A stretch of 64,000 nucleotides of DNA from Streptomyces sp. TLI_053 (lineage in GTDB: Bacteria; Actinomycetota; Actinomycetes; Streptomycetales; Streptomycetaceae): positions 1,116,001 to 1,180,000 of the forward strand of contig NZ_LT629775.1 in the NCBI RefSeq assembly GCF_900105395.1, written 5' to 3'. This document shows, piece after piece, positions 1-6,867 of this stretch. The translations under genes and the position numbers were made by a program. The notes beneath the pieces are model-generated. The model had not been told where the DNA came from. It saw nothing but the letters and a program-made list of their open reading frames with translations, and ran no database searches. How positions within the stretch are numbered: the first letter of the stretch is position 1; every line of letters begins with the position of its first letter.

Positions 1-124
1 GGCGCTCGGCGACCCGTCGGCCGGTCTTGCCGGTCCCGCCGGTGACCAGGACGGTCCGGGCGGCGGTGGGAGTGGTGGTGGCGGCGGGCTGCTGGTTGCT
101 GTTCGTGTTCTCGTTCATGGGCAT
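1..124 (-). CDS. NAD(P)H-binding (NmrA/SDR-like) protein, N-terminal fragment
   Basis: Only the first 41 codons lie in the window; the gene continues past the left edge. After a polar, Thr/Ala/Gln-rich leader the protein shows the Rossmann nucleotide-binding start VLVTGGTGKTGRRVAER, the GxxGxxG pattern of NmrA-like and atypical short-chain dehydrogenase/reductases that act on NAD(P)H. The ATG at 124 is preceded by GGAG at good spacing; a second in-frame ATG lies two codons downstream at 118. Substrate and exact subfamily cannot be told from this fragment. Confidence 0.75.
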   Translation of the reverse strand, partial: MPMNENTNSNQQPAATTTPTAARTVLVTGGTGKTGRRVAER

Positions 125-227
125 CAGTCAACTCCGCGCGCCACCGCGCCGACATGGTCCTCGCGCTCAGCCGCATGTGTGCGCGTCTACGGCACCGCGG
201 GGGCGTCCGGGCCGGACCTCCGCCGTG

Positions 228-262
228 GGGCCGGACCGCGGCCGGCCGCCGCGGTCCGGCCC
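228..262 (-). terminator. Hairpin terminator of the methyltransferase gene
   Basis: Perfect 14-bp GC-rich inverted repeat (228-241 and 249-262) with a 7-nt loop, a few bases past the stop codon of the minus-strand methyltransferase. There is no U-tract, as is usual in streptomycetes. Confidence 0.65.
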
Positions 263-268
263 GGGTGG

Positions 269-1102
269 CTACGGCGTCCCGAGCGGCGGCCGCACGGCCG
301 TCACCACCGTGGCGTCGAGGTCCTCGTCGTGGCCCAGGGCTGCGGTGAGCCCGGCCGCCGTGACCACCCCGAGGGCCGCTCCGGCCTGCTGGTCGCTGGT
401 CTCGAACAGCAGCGCACCGCCCGGGGCCAGCCAGTGCGGGGCCTCGGCGGCGACCCGGCGCAGTACGTCGAGGCCGTCGGCGCCGCCGTCCAGGGCCGGC
501 CGGGCCTCGTGCACCCGGGCCTCGGCCGGAAGGAACTCGATGTCGGCGGTGGGCACGTAGGGGACGTTGGCGAGCAGGACGTCCACCCGGCCGCGCAGGC
601 GGGTCGGCAGGGCGTCGAAGAGGTCGCCCTCGAACACCTCGGCACCGGGGGCCGCGGACCCGGCCAGGTTGCGGCGGGCGCAGCGCACGGCGGCCGGGTC
701 GACGTCGGCCGCGCACAGCCGGACGGGGTGGCCGGCCGTCGCGGCGAGCGCCGCGCCGAGGGCTCCGCTGCCGCAGCACAGATCGACGACCTGCGCGTGC
801 TCGCGCGCGAGCGCGGCGGCGGTGCGGACCAGGAACTCGCTGCGCCGCCGGGGCACGAACACCCCGGGGTCGACGGCGATCCGCAGACCGGCGAACTCGG
901 CCCAGCCGACGACGTGTTCGAGCGGACGGCCGGCGGCGCGGTCGCGGACCATGGCGGCGAGCCGGGCGGGGGTGTCGGCGGCGGAGAGCAGGATGCGTGT
1001 CTCGTCCTCGGCGAAGACGCAGCCGGCGGCACGCAGCCTGGCGGTCACGGAGGAGCGGAGGGAGGCGGACGGGTGGACAGGCAAGGGAACCCCTAGGAGC
1101 AC
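269..1102 (-). CDS. Putative protein N(5)-glutamine methyltransferase (PrmC/HemK-related)
   Basis: A SAM-dependent methyltransferase of the PrmC/HemK-related group. The SAM-binding motif VVDLCCGSGALG and, further on, the catalytic-loop motif NVPYVP are visible; NVPY replaces the NPPY of true PrmC, which methylates the GGQ glutamine of release factors, so the actual substrate is uncertain. The stretch RLRAAGCVFAEDE is typical of the start of this subfamily. The open frame extends to an ATG at 1225, but that extra sequence looks non-coding. A GTG at 1102 (277 residues) and another at 1048 (259 residues) are better starts; neither has a strong ribosome-binding site. It stands alone, with a terminator just downstream. 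Confidence 0.75.
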   Translation of the reverse strand: MLLGVPLPVHPSASLRSSVTARLRAAGCVFAEDETRILLSAADTPARLAAMVRDRAAGRPLEHVVGWAEFAGLRIAVDPGVFVPRRRSEFLVRTAAALAREHAQVVDLCCGSGALGAALAATAGHPVRLCAADVDPAAVRCARRNLAGSAAPGAEVFEGDLFDALPTRLRGRVDVLLANVPYVPTADIEFLPAEARVHEARPALDGGADGLDVLRRVAAEAPHWLAPGGALLFETSDQQAGAALGVVTAAGLTAALGHDEDLDATVVTAVRPPLGTP

Positions 1103-1375
1103 AGGTGGGAGGACGTCGTCCGACCCGGGGCTCTCCGCGCACATCTCGCCGGACGGCGGACGCTCCCACGCGGTACGGCCGGCTTCAGGGCCGGGCGTGC
1201 ACCTGTGCGGGGGCGCCGTGGTCACGGCCGGGGAGCACCCGATCCGGCACAGCGGTCATGGGTTCTCACCTCCCCGTTCTTCGTGTTCCGCTACGGCGTC
1301 CGTCACCCTACCGCAACCGGCGCGGGCCGGGCGTACGGTCCGCCGACGGGTGGCGGCGGACGGTACGCCCGGCTC

Positions 1376-1495
1376 CGGAGGCCCGGGGTCCCGGGGTCCC
1401 GGAGGCCCGGGGTCCCGGGGTCCCGGGGTCCCGGAGGCCCGGGGTCCCGGGGTCCCGGGGTCCCGGGGTCCCGGGGTCCCGGGGTCCCGGGGTCC
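1376..1495. repeat. 8-bp GC satellite, 15 uninterrupted units
   Basis: Fifteen head-to-tail octamers: twelve CGGGGTCC and three CGGAGGCC. The variant opens blocks followed by 2, 3 and 7 standard units, which suggests stepwise expansion. A degenerate continuation runs to about 1525. It sits in the roughly 460-bp non-coding stretch between the methyltransferase start and the end of the peptidoglycan-binding gene, where nothing else was recognised. The unit length is not a multiple of three and every frame gives low-complexity Pro/Gly/Arg, so it is not coding. Confidence 0.9.
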
Positions 1496-1564
1496 CGGGG
1501 GTTCGGGGTCCCGGGGGTTCGGGGCCCAACTGCCCAACTGCCCGGCGGCCGGGCGGCCCGGCGG

Positions 1565-2011
1565 TCAGATGCCGTCGGCGAAGCTCTTGAACGCCGCCCG
1601 GGTACCGGCACCGGCGATGCCGTCGATCGCACCGCTGTAGCCCCAGCCGCCGTCCTTCAGCAGCCGCTGCAGCGCCTTGACCGTCTCGGTGCCGGGGATG
1701 CCGTCGATGGCTCCGGGGTAGCCCCAGAACTGCTTGAGGTTGCGCTGGAACGCCTTCCAGCTCTCGGTGCCGAGCTGCCCGTCGATGGCGCCGTTGTAAC
1801 CCCAGTTCTGCTTCAGCCAGTTCTGCACGTTCCCGGCCTGCGCGGAGCTGAGCCCGAAGTTCTGGACGGCGCGCACGGCCGGCGCGGCCGCGACGGAGGT
1901 GGTGGTGGCGGCGGCGGTGGTGGCCGCGCCACCGACGGCCAGGCCACCGACAGCGATGCCGAGGGCCAGGCCGAGGGCGACGAGCGGCCTCGTCGTCGTG
2001 ATGGATCGCAT
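1565..2011 (-). CDS. Secreted peptidoglycan-binding-like repeat protein
   Basis: A 148-residue secreted protein. Residues 1 to about 40 form a Sec signal peptide with a hydrophobic Ala/Gly core and an AAP cleavage region. The rest consists of about three consecutive copies of a peptidoglycan_binding_1-like module with the recurring pattern W-G-Y-x-G-A-I-D-G-x-x-G-x-x-(T/S)-x-x-A-F/L. Such modules bind cell-wall peptidoglycan or close paralogous ligands. No catalytic domain is attached, so it may act as a wall-anchored or competitor binder. The ATG at 2011 has AAGGGGAG upstream; the longer frame upstream is not credible. It lies first in a run of three small secreted proteins on this strand. 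Confidence 0.85.
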   Translation of the reverse strand: MRSITTTRPLVALGLALGIAVGGLAVGGAATTAAATTTSVAAAPAVRAVQNFGLSSAQAGNVQNWLKQNWGYNGAIDGQLGTESWKAFQRNLKQFWGYPGAIDGIPGTETVKALQRLLKDGGWGYSGAIDGIAGAGTRAAFKSFADGI

Positions 2012-2326
2012 GGGGTGCTCCCCTTCGAGCGGAGGGACGGCCGACGCCCGGACGCACACGGATGCGGATGCCCAGCGTGTCCGGTCGGTCACCGTAAGTT
2101 TCGGTCCGACACTAACCATCGGCACCCCGCGGGGTCGAGCGGGTATCCGGCCACCCGGCGACGGGCGACACGCGCACGCGGAGGCCCCCGACACCCGCCA
2201 CACACGCCCGCGGGCCCGGCCGCCGAAGGGTCCCGGACCTCGCACGAGAATGGCCGGTTCGTGCCCGGAGCATCACGGGCGCGCGAACGGGGCGCGCGCC
2301 GCAGGTGGTTCACCGACCGCACGCGG

Positions 2327-2371
2327 CGGCGCCGCCCGCCCCGGCCCGTGCGGGCGGGACGGGCGGCGCCG
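2327..2371 (-). terminator. Hairpin terminator after the small coiled-coil gene
   Basis: Perfect 12-bp inverted repeat CGGCGCCGCCCG / CGGGCGGCGCCG with a 21-nt GC-rich loop, about 28 nt past the stop at 2400. The remaining 2012-2326 is leader and promoter space for the peptidoglycan-binding gene; no further element was recognised there. Confidence 0.6.
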
Positions 2372-2399
2372 TCGCTGTGCGGTTGTCGGTGGGCGACCG

Positions 2400-2684
2400 T
2401 CAGAAACGGCGACCCGACTCGCGCTCGGACTTCTCCAGCTGGTCGATCCGGCGCTGGATGGCGTTGGCCTCGGCCCGGGCCTTGGCGGCCTCGGCGTGGG
2501 CGCCGTAGTGGTCCAGGGTGGCGGCCTTCTGGCGCAGGTCGGAGACCTGCTGACGCAGCTGGTTGATGTTCACCTTGATCGAACCGGCCGCGGCGGGCTG
2601 GGCGGTGGCGACCTGGGCCACGGTGGCCAGGCCGCCGCCGGCCAGGACGGCGGTCAGGACGAGGGCGGGAATGCGTCGACGCAT
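2400..2684 (-). CDS. Small secreted coiled-coil protein, unknown function
   Basis: A 94-residue protein not assigned to a family. It has a clear Sec signal peptide (MRRR start, hydrophobic core to about residue 25, AQPAAA cleavage region) followed by an amphipathic heptad-like helix from about residue 36 to the end, with regularly spaced Leu, Ala and Ile and many Arg, Gln and Glu residues. This predicts an extracellular coiled coil that may oligomerise. The start is supported by AAGGAAG seven bases upstream. A 9-bp inverted repeat lies about 30-60 bp upstream of the ATG and may control it. Confidence 0.75.
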   Translation of the reverse strand: MRRRIPALVLTAVLAGGGLATVAQVATAQPAAAGSIKVNINQLRQQVSDLRQKAATLDHYGAHAEAAKARAEANAIQRRIDQLEKSERESGRRF

Positions 2685-2712
2685 GGTGCTTCCTTACGGT
2701 CGTGCGAGGTTC

Positions 2713-2744
2713 ACTGACGGGACATCACGCGATAACCCGTCAGT
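2713..2744. promoter_or_regulatory. 9-bp perfect inverted repeat upstream of the small coiled-coil gene
   Basis: ACTGACGGG (2713-2721) and CCCGTCAGT (2736-2744) are perfect inverted arms around a 14-bp AT-richer spacer. The element lies 29-60 bp upstream of the ATG at 2684, where an operator would sit. It could also serve as a weak terminator for the gene ending at 2828. Confidence 0.4.
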
Positions 2745-2827
2745 AACATCATTACATGATCTTGACCTTCGACTGCATCCGGCCCACCCGGGCGACGCCC
2801 CCGCACGGGCCCGCAACAGGCCCTGCC

Positions 2828-3061
2828 TCAGCGGGTCGTGGGCGCACCGTCCTCCGGCTGGACGGCGCAGACGGCACTCGTGGTCGCACCCGCGAAACCG
2901 AGCAGACTCCCCAGCATCTGGCGGCAGACGGCGGCCTCCTTCGCGTTGTGCGGGCCCTCGGCGGCGGCCGGCTGCGCGGTGGCGAGCGGCAGCGCGAGCA
3001 GGGGGGCGGCGAGCAGCAGAACGGAGCCGACGGCCCGGGCGGCGGACTTGGCGAAGGTCAT
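2828..3061 (-). CDS. Small secreted two-cysteine protein, unknown function
   Basis: A 77-residue protein without a recognised family. The N-terminus MTFAKSAARAVGSVLLL followed by an Ala/Leu core and the AQPAAAEG region is a standard Sec signal peptide. The mature part is only about 45 residues and contains two cysteines (AVCRQM and SAVCAVQ), which could form one disulfide after export. The ATG at 3061 is preceded by AAAGGGG; an in-frame extension to 3175 has no support. It resembles its neighbour at 2400 in size and in the AQPAAA signal-peptide ending but not in the mature sequence. Confidence 0.7.
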   Translation of the reverse strand: MTFAKSAARAVGSVLLLAAPLLALPLATAQPAAAEGPHNAKEAAVCRQMLGSLLGFAGATTSAVCAVQPEDGAPTTR

Positions 3062-3191
3062 GACGAACCCCTTTCGGGTGGCGATGGGACGAGCCATTGA
3101 GTACCCGACCCGTCGCCCCCGCCGTCGGACCCTGCGCCGTTGGTGAGCGTGTCCCGGACAACGGGGCACGCCCACCGCGGGCGGGGCGGCC

Positions 3192-3734
3192 TCAGCCCAT
3201 GGTCTTGGCGCCGTCCAGCGACTCCCGCAGGATGTCGGCGTGACCCGCGTGCTGCGCGGTCTCGGCGATCACGTGGAGCAGGACCCGGCGGGCGGACCAG
3301 CGGGCGTCCGCCTCGAACCACGGGGCCTTCGGCAGCGGGTGCGAGGCGTCGAGATCGGGCAGCACGGCGATCAGCTCGTCCGTGCGGCGGGCCGTCTCGG
3401 CGTAGTCGGCGAGCACGCCCGCGAGCGTCTCGCCGGGCAGCAGCTTGAACTCGTCCGTGCGGCGCTCGAGGTCCTCCTGGGTCATGTTCGCGAAGTCGGG
3501 CATCGCGGAGGGGCCCTCGAGGATGAAGTCCACCCAGGTGCGCTCGCAGTTCGTCACGTGCTTGACGAGACCGCCCAGACACAGTTCGCCGGCGGTGGTC
3601 CGGCGCGCGGCCTGCTCGTCCGTCAGGTCCCGGGTGGTGAAGCGCAGGAACTCGCGCTGCTTGGTGAACTGCTCCAGCAGGTCGGCGCGCTCGCCGGTGG
3701 CCGCGACGGTGGTGGTGGTCGTGGTGCCGTTCAT
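3192..3734 (-). CDS. DinB-like (DUF664) four-helix metal-binding protein
   Basis: A 180-residue cytoplasmic protein with the features of the DinB/DUF664 family: an N-terminal segment with repeated Arg/Glu helices, the first metal-ligand region LVKHVTNCERTW, and the C-terminal region HVIAETAQHAGHADILRE with the spaced histidines that complete the three-His site. Members include mycothiol- and bacillithiol-dependent transferases and many uncharacterised stress proteins; the substrate here is unknown. The start is supported by GGAG upstream. A 19-bp palindrome lies about 75-90 bp upstream of the ATG. Confidence 0.88.
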   Translation of the reverse strand: MNGTTTTTTVAATGERADLLEQFTKQREFLRFTTRDLTDEQAARRTTAGELCLGGLVKHVTNCERTWVDFILEGPSAMPDFANMTQEDLERRTDEFKLLPGETLAGVLADYAETARRTDELIAVLPDLDASHPLPKAPWFEADARWSARRVLLHVIAETAQHAGHADILRESLDGAKTMG

Positions 3735-3806
3735 GGTGCTCCGCCTTCGTGGTTGCCGTGGTGCGTCGGGCCGTTCCGTCCGACGTGGACCACGATAGGA
3801 GCCGTG

Positions 3807-3825
3807 TAGGTCAGGTCATGACCTA
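3807..3825. promoter_or_regulatory. Palindrome TAGGTCA-N5-TGACCTA upstream of the DinB-like gene
   Basis: Seven-base perfect arms around GGTCA; the inner AGGTCATGACCT is itself a perfect 12-bp palindrome. It is the only AT-containing symmetric element in the spacer between the DinB-like gene and the sugar kinase, and is a plausible repressor operator. No regulator gene is adjacent. Confidence 0.4.
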
Positions 3826-3942
3826 GATCGCGGCGCCCCGGCATCGCTGCCTTCCCCGGCCGCACCCCGACCGCCCGCCCGGTCCGCCCTGGTCGCGGGT
3901 GCGACGGGAACGGACCTGGCGGGCCGGGGACGGCGCCCCGGT

Positions 3943-4857
3943 TCAGTCCTCCGTGCAGGAGGCCCCGGGCGAGGCCAGCACCCGCGCCGCGCAGCGGTGG
4001 CCGCGCGCCGCCGCCTCGCGCAGGCCCGGCGCTCCCTGCGCACCCGGCTCGGCCCCCGTCAGCCGCGCGTCCAGGAACGCCGCGAGGAACCCGGCCGCGA
4101 AGGCGTCGCCCGCACCGGTGAGGTCGCGGACCTCGCCCACCGGCGGGACCGGCACGGTGACCGGGGCCGAGCCCGGCACGTCGATCGTGGTCGCCTCCGC
4201 CCCCGACTTGGTGACCACCGTGGTGGCCCCCAGCCGGGCCCGCTCCGGACCGGGCCGCCCGTCGACGAGCAGCCCCAGGTAGGCGGACTCGGAGCGGTTG
4301 GCGAACAGCAGGGTCGGCGCCAGCTGCTCGGCGAGGGCCAGGAAGCGCTCGCGGCCGAAGCCCTCCAGCATCCCGGTGGAGGAGGCGTCCAGGGAGGTCG
4401 TCCCACCGGCCGAGCGGACCCGGCGCAGCGCGTCGACGGCGGTCGTGCCGACCGGTTCGCCGTCGAAGGAGTAGGCGGGCACGTGCAGATGGGTCAGGCC
4501 GTCCAGCCAGGCGTCCGGGACGGTCTCCAGCAGGGTGGCCGCGCCCCGGTCGGGCAGCATGGTGCGCTCGCCCGCGTCGTCGATCAGCACCACGATGCTG
4601 CCGGTGCGGCCCCGGTGCGCGACCCGCACGTCCACACCGTGGCCGGCCAGTTCGGCGGCCAGGCCGCCGCCGGCCGGGTCGTCGCCGACGCAGCCGAGGA
4701 AGCGGACCGGGCACTGCCCGGCGGCGAAGGCCGCGACGTTCGCGGCGCTGCCGCCGCGCTGCCGGAAGACCCGGGCGGCCGAGTCCGTGCCGTGCCGCAG
4801 CGGTCCGGCCACCCAGACGACGACGTCCTCCACGAGGTCGCCGAGCACTCCCAGCAC
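3943..4857 (-). CDS. psuK: PfkB-family carbohydrate kinase, probable pseudouridine kinase
   Basis: A 304-residue ribokinase/PfkB-family sugar kinase. Near the N-terminus is a glycine-rich substrate-binding region (RQRGGSAANVAAFAA), and near the C-terminus the diagnostic DLTGAGDAFAAGF motif carrying the anion hole and catalytic base Asp. The gene starts with GTG three bases after the psuG stop, so the two are translationally coupled. In characterised systems PsuK phosphorylates pseudouridine to pseudouridine 5'-phosphate, which PsuG then splits to uracil and ribose 5-phosphate. The specific assignment rests on this gene pairing; the family assignment rests on the motifs. Confidence 0.85.
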   Translation of the reverse strand: MLGVLGDLVEDVVVWVAGPLRHGTDSAARVFRQRGGSAANVAAFAAGQCPVRFLGCVGDDPAGGGLAAELAGHGVDVRVAHRGRTGSIVVLIDDAGERTMLPDRGAATLLETVPDAWLDGLTHLHVPAYSFDGEPVGTTAVDALRRVRSAGGTTSLDASSTGMLEGFGRERFLALAEQLAPTLLFANRSESAYLGLLVDGRPGPERARLGATTVVTKSGAEATTIDVPGSAPVTVPVPPVGEVRDLTGAGDAFAAGFLAAFLDARLTGAEPGAQGAPGLREAAARGHRCAARVLASPGASCTED

Positions 4858-4860
4858 CGG

Positions 4861-5787
4861 TCAGCCCTCGTTCCGGGCGGCGGCCAGCGCGGTGGCGATC
4901 TCCCCGCCGAGGCGGACGTTGCCCCGGTAGACCTCGATGTTCACGTCCAGGCTGCGGCCCTCGGTGTCGCGCTGGATGAAGTCGAGCAGGAACGGCGTGG
5001 CGGCGTTGCCCTTGATGCCCCGGGTGTCGGCCTCGGCCCAGGCGCGGGCCAGCAGGGCGTCGAGCTCGCGCGGCGGGAGCTGCTTGTCCGGGTCGACCGG
5101 GTTGGCGATCAGCACGGCCTGCGGCAGGTCGAGGCCGTCCCGGGCCTCGATCACCCGCGCCGCCTCCTCCGGGGTGTCGACCCGGTAGGCGATCTCGTGG
5201 CCGGAGTCGGTGACGTAGAAGCCGGGGTAGCGGCGGGTGCGGTAGCCGATGACGGGGATGTTGAGGGTCTCGAAGCGCTCCAGGGTGGCCCGGATGTCGA
5301 GGATCGACTTCACACCGGCGCTGATCACGGTCACCGGGGTGGCGGCCAGGGTGGTCAGGTCGGCGGACTCGTCGAAGCTCTCGGAGGCGCCGAAGTGGAC
5401 GCCGCCGAGGCCGCCGGTGGAGAAGACCCGCACGCCGGCCCGGTGGGCGAGGAAGGCCGTCGCGGCGACGGTGGTACCGCCGTGCCGGCCGAGCGCCGCC
5501 ACCACCGGGAGGTCGCGCAGGCTCGCCTTGTCGAGGCCCTCGGCCGCCGACAGCTCCTCGATCTGCGCCGTGGACAGGCCGACCGTCGGCACGCCCGCGT
5601 GGACGCCGATGGTGGCCGGGACGACGCCGGTGGCGCGCAGCCGCTGCTCCGCCTCCAGCGCGACCTCCAGATTGCGCGGCCGGGGCAGCCCGTGGGTGAA
5701 GATCGTCGACTCCAGGGCGACCACGGGGGCGCCGGCGGCGACGGCCTCGGCGACTTCCTGGGAGATGCGGATGGGCAGTCCGGTCAT
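4861..5787 (-). CDS. psuG: Pseudouridine-5'-phosphate glycosidase
   Basis: A 308-residue PsuG-family enzyme that reversibly cleaves the C-C glycosidic bond of pseudouridine 5'-phosphate to uracil and ribose 5-phosphate. Family signatures are seen throughout: VALESTIFTHGLPRP near the start, the catalytic-lysine region VISAGVKSILDI, PVIGYRT, and the C-terminal GIKGNAATPFLLDF. Length matches the family. The ATG at 5787 with AGGGAG upstream is preferred over an upstream in-frame ATG at 5817. It is the first gene of a psuG-psuK operon divergent from a LysR regulator, and probably serves salvage of pseudouridine from RNA turnover. Confidence 0.95.
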   Translation of the reverse strand: MTGLPIRISQEVAEAVAAGAPVVALESTIFTHGLPRPRNLEVALEAEQRLRATGVVPATIGVHAGVPTVGLSTAQIEELSAAEGLDKASLRDLPVVAALGRHGGTTVAATAFLAHRAGVRVFSTGGLGGVHFGASESFDESADLTTLAATPVTVISAGVKSILDIRATLERFETLNIPVIGYRTRRYPGFYVTDSGHEIAYRVDTPEEAARVIEARDGLDLPQAVLIANPVDPDKQLPPRELDALLARAWAEADTRGIKGNAATPFLLDFIQRDTEGRSLDVNIEVYRGNVRLGGEIATALAAARNEG

Positions 5788-5884
5788 GGCGTTCGCTCCC
5801 TGTGAGGCTGCCACCACGGTGTGGCAGCGGTGGGCTCAGCCTAGGGAGCGATCACATCGGGATCCAGAATGAATACCGGCCCTT

Positions 5885-5906
5885 CTCATAGACTCCGGAC
5901 TATGAG
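5885..5906. promoter_or_regulatory. LysR-type operator candidate between psuG and the LysR gene
   Basis: A 22-bp inverted repeat, CTCATAG-N8-CTATGAG, in the divergent spacer. Its right arm overlaps the likely ATG (5902) of the LysR gene. It has the size and dyad symmetry of LysR-type sites, though the spacing does not fit T-N11-A exactly. It could mediate autoregulation and control of psuGK. Confidence 0.5.
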
Positions 5907-6816
5907 TCGGGCTACGAGTCTCACCCTGCGCCAGCTGGAGGTCTTCCTCGCGGTGGCCGACACCCTGCACTTCGGCCGGGCGGCCGAACGCCTGCACATC
6001 TCCCAGCCGACGGTCAGCCAGGAGGTCGCCCGGCTGGAGCGGACGGTCGGGGTGGAGCTGTTCGACCGCAGCCGCCGGTCCGTGCGGCTGACCTCGGCCG
6101 GGGAGGTGATGGCCGCCGAATCGGCCCGGCTGCTGGAGCAGGCCGGCACGCTGCTCGCCCGGGTGCGGCTGCACGAGGAGACCAGGCTCGGCACGGCGCG
6201 GATCGTCGCCTCCCCGACCGTGGTCAACCGGCTGCTGCCGGCCGTGGTGAGCCGGGCCGAGCGCGAGCTGCCCGAACTCGTCCTGGCCGAACTCTCGGTG
6301 GACACCGGCCGGGTGTCCGCCACCCTGGCGGGCGAACTCGCCGACCTCGGCCTCGGCCGCTTCCTCGACGACGTCCCCGGCTACCGGCGGGAGCGGATCG
6401 CCGACGAGCCGGTGCACGTCGCCCTCAGCCGGGACCATCCGCTGGCGGGGCGGGACGCCGTCCGGCTGGACGAGCTCGGCGACCTGCCGCTGCTGCTGTG
6501 GCCGCGCGAACAGAGCCCGCGCTACTACGACCACGTCCTGGGGCTGTGCGCCGAACGCGGGGTGGAGCCGCCGGTCCTGGTCGGCCCGGCCCGGATCGTC
6601 GGCTCCCGGCTCTACCTGCTGTCGCAGAGCCGGGCCTTCTCCCTCGTGCCCGCCTCGATGACCGGCCACCTCACCGGGGACGTGGTCACGGTGCGGCTGG
6701 CGGGCCGGGCCACGCTCCCGCTGGAGCTCCAGTGGCGCCTGGACGACCGCCGTCCCGGGCTCGCCGCGCTGCGCGAGCTGGTCCGGGAGGAGGCGGCCGC
6801 CCTGGAGACCTGCTGA
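5902..6816 (+). CDS. LysR-family transcriptional regulator
   Basis: A 304-residue LysR-type regulator. Residues 7-65 form the winged helix-turn-helix (LRQLEVFLAVADTLHF, then AAERLHISQPTVSQEVARLE), followed by a linker helix and a periplasmic-binding-protein-like effector domain. The start at 5902 places the HTH at the usual distance from the N-terminus; an in-frame ATG at 5869 would add 11 residues. No strong ribosome-binding site precedes 5902, so the message may be leaderless. Divergent placement next to psuG and the shared palindrome suggest control of pseudouridine catabolism, with pseudouridine or a derivative as effector; this is inference. Confidence 0.92.
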   Translation: MSRATSLTLRQLEVFLAVADTLHFGRAAERLHISQPTVSQEVARLERTVGVELFDRSRRSVRLTSAGEVMAAESARLLEQAGTLLARVRLHEETRLGTARIVASPTVVNRLLPAVVSRAERELPELVLAELSVDTGRVSATLAGELADLGLGRFLDDVPGYRRERIADEPVHVALSRDHPLAGRDAVRLDELGDLPLLLWPREQSPRYYDHVLGLCAERGVEPPVLVGPARIVGSRLYLLSQSRAFSLVPASMTGHLTGDVVTVRLAGRATLPLELQWRLDDRRPGLAALRELVREEAAALETC

Positions 6817-6864
6817 GCGCCCGGCCGGGCGGTGGCCGGAACCGCCGGCCGCCCGGCCGGGCGC
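6817..6864. terminator. Bidirectional terminator between LysR and subtilisin genes
   Basis: Perfect 16-bp arms (6817-6832 and 6849-6864) with a 16-nt inner region that can itself pair, directly between the two convergent stop codons. Confidence 0.8.
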
Positions 6865-6867
6865 CGG

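Noticed and set aside
1376-1495. CRISPR-like array
   Set aside because: Units are 8 bp with no spacers; it is a simple satellite, and no cas gene is near.
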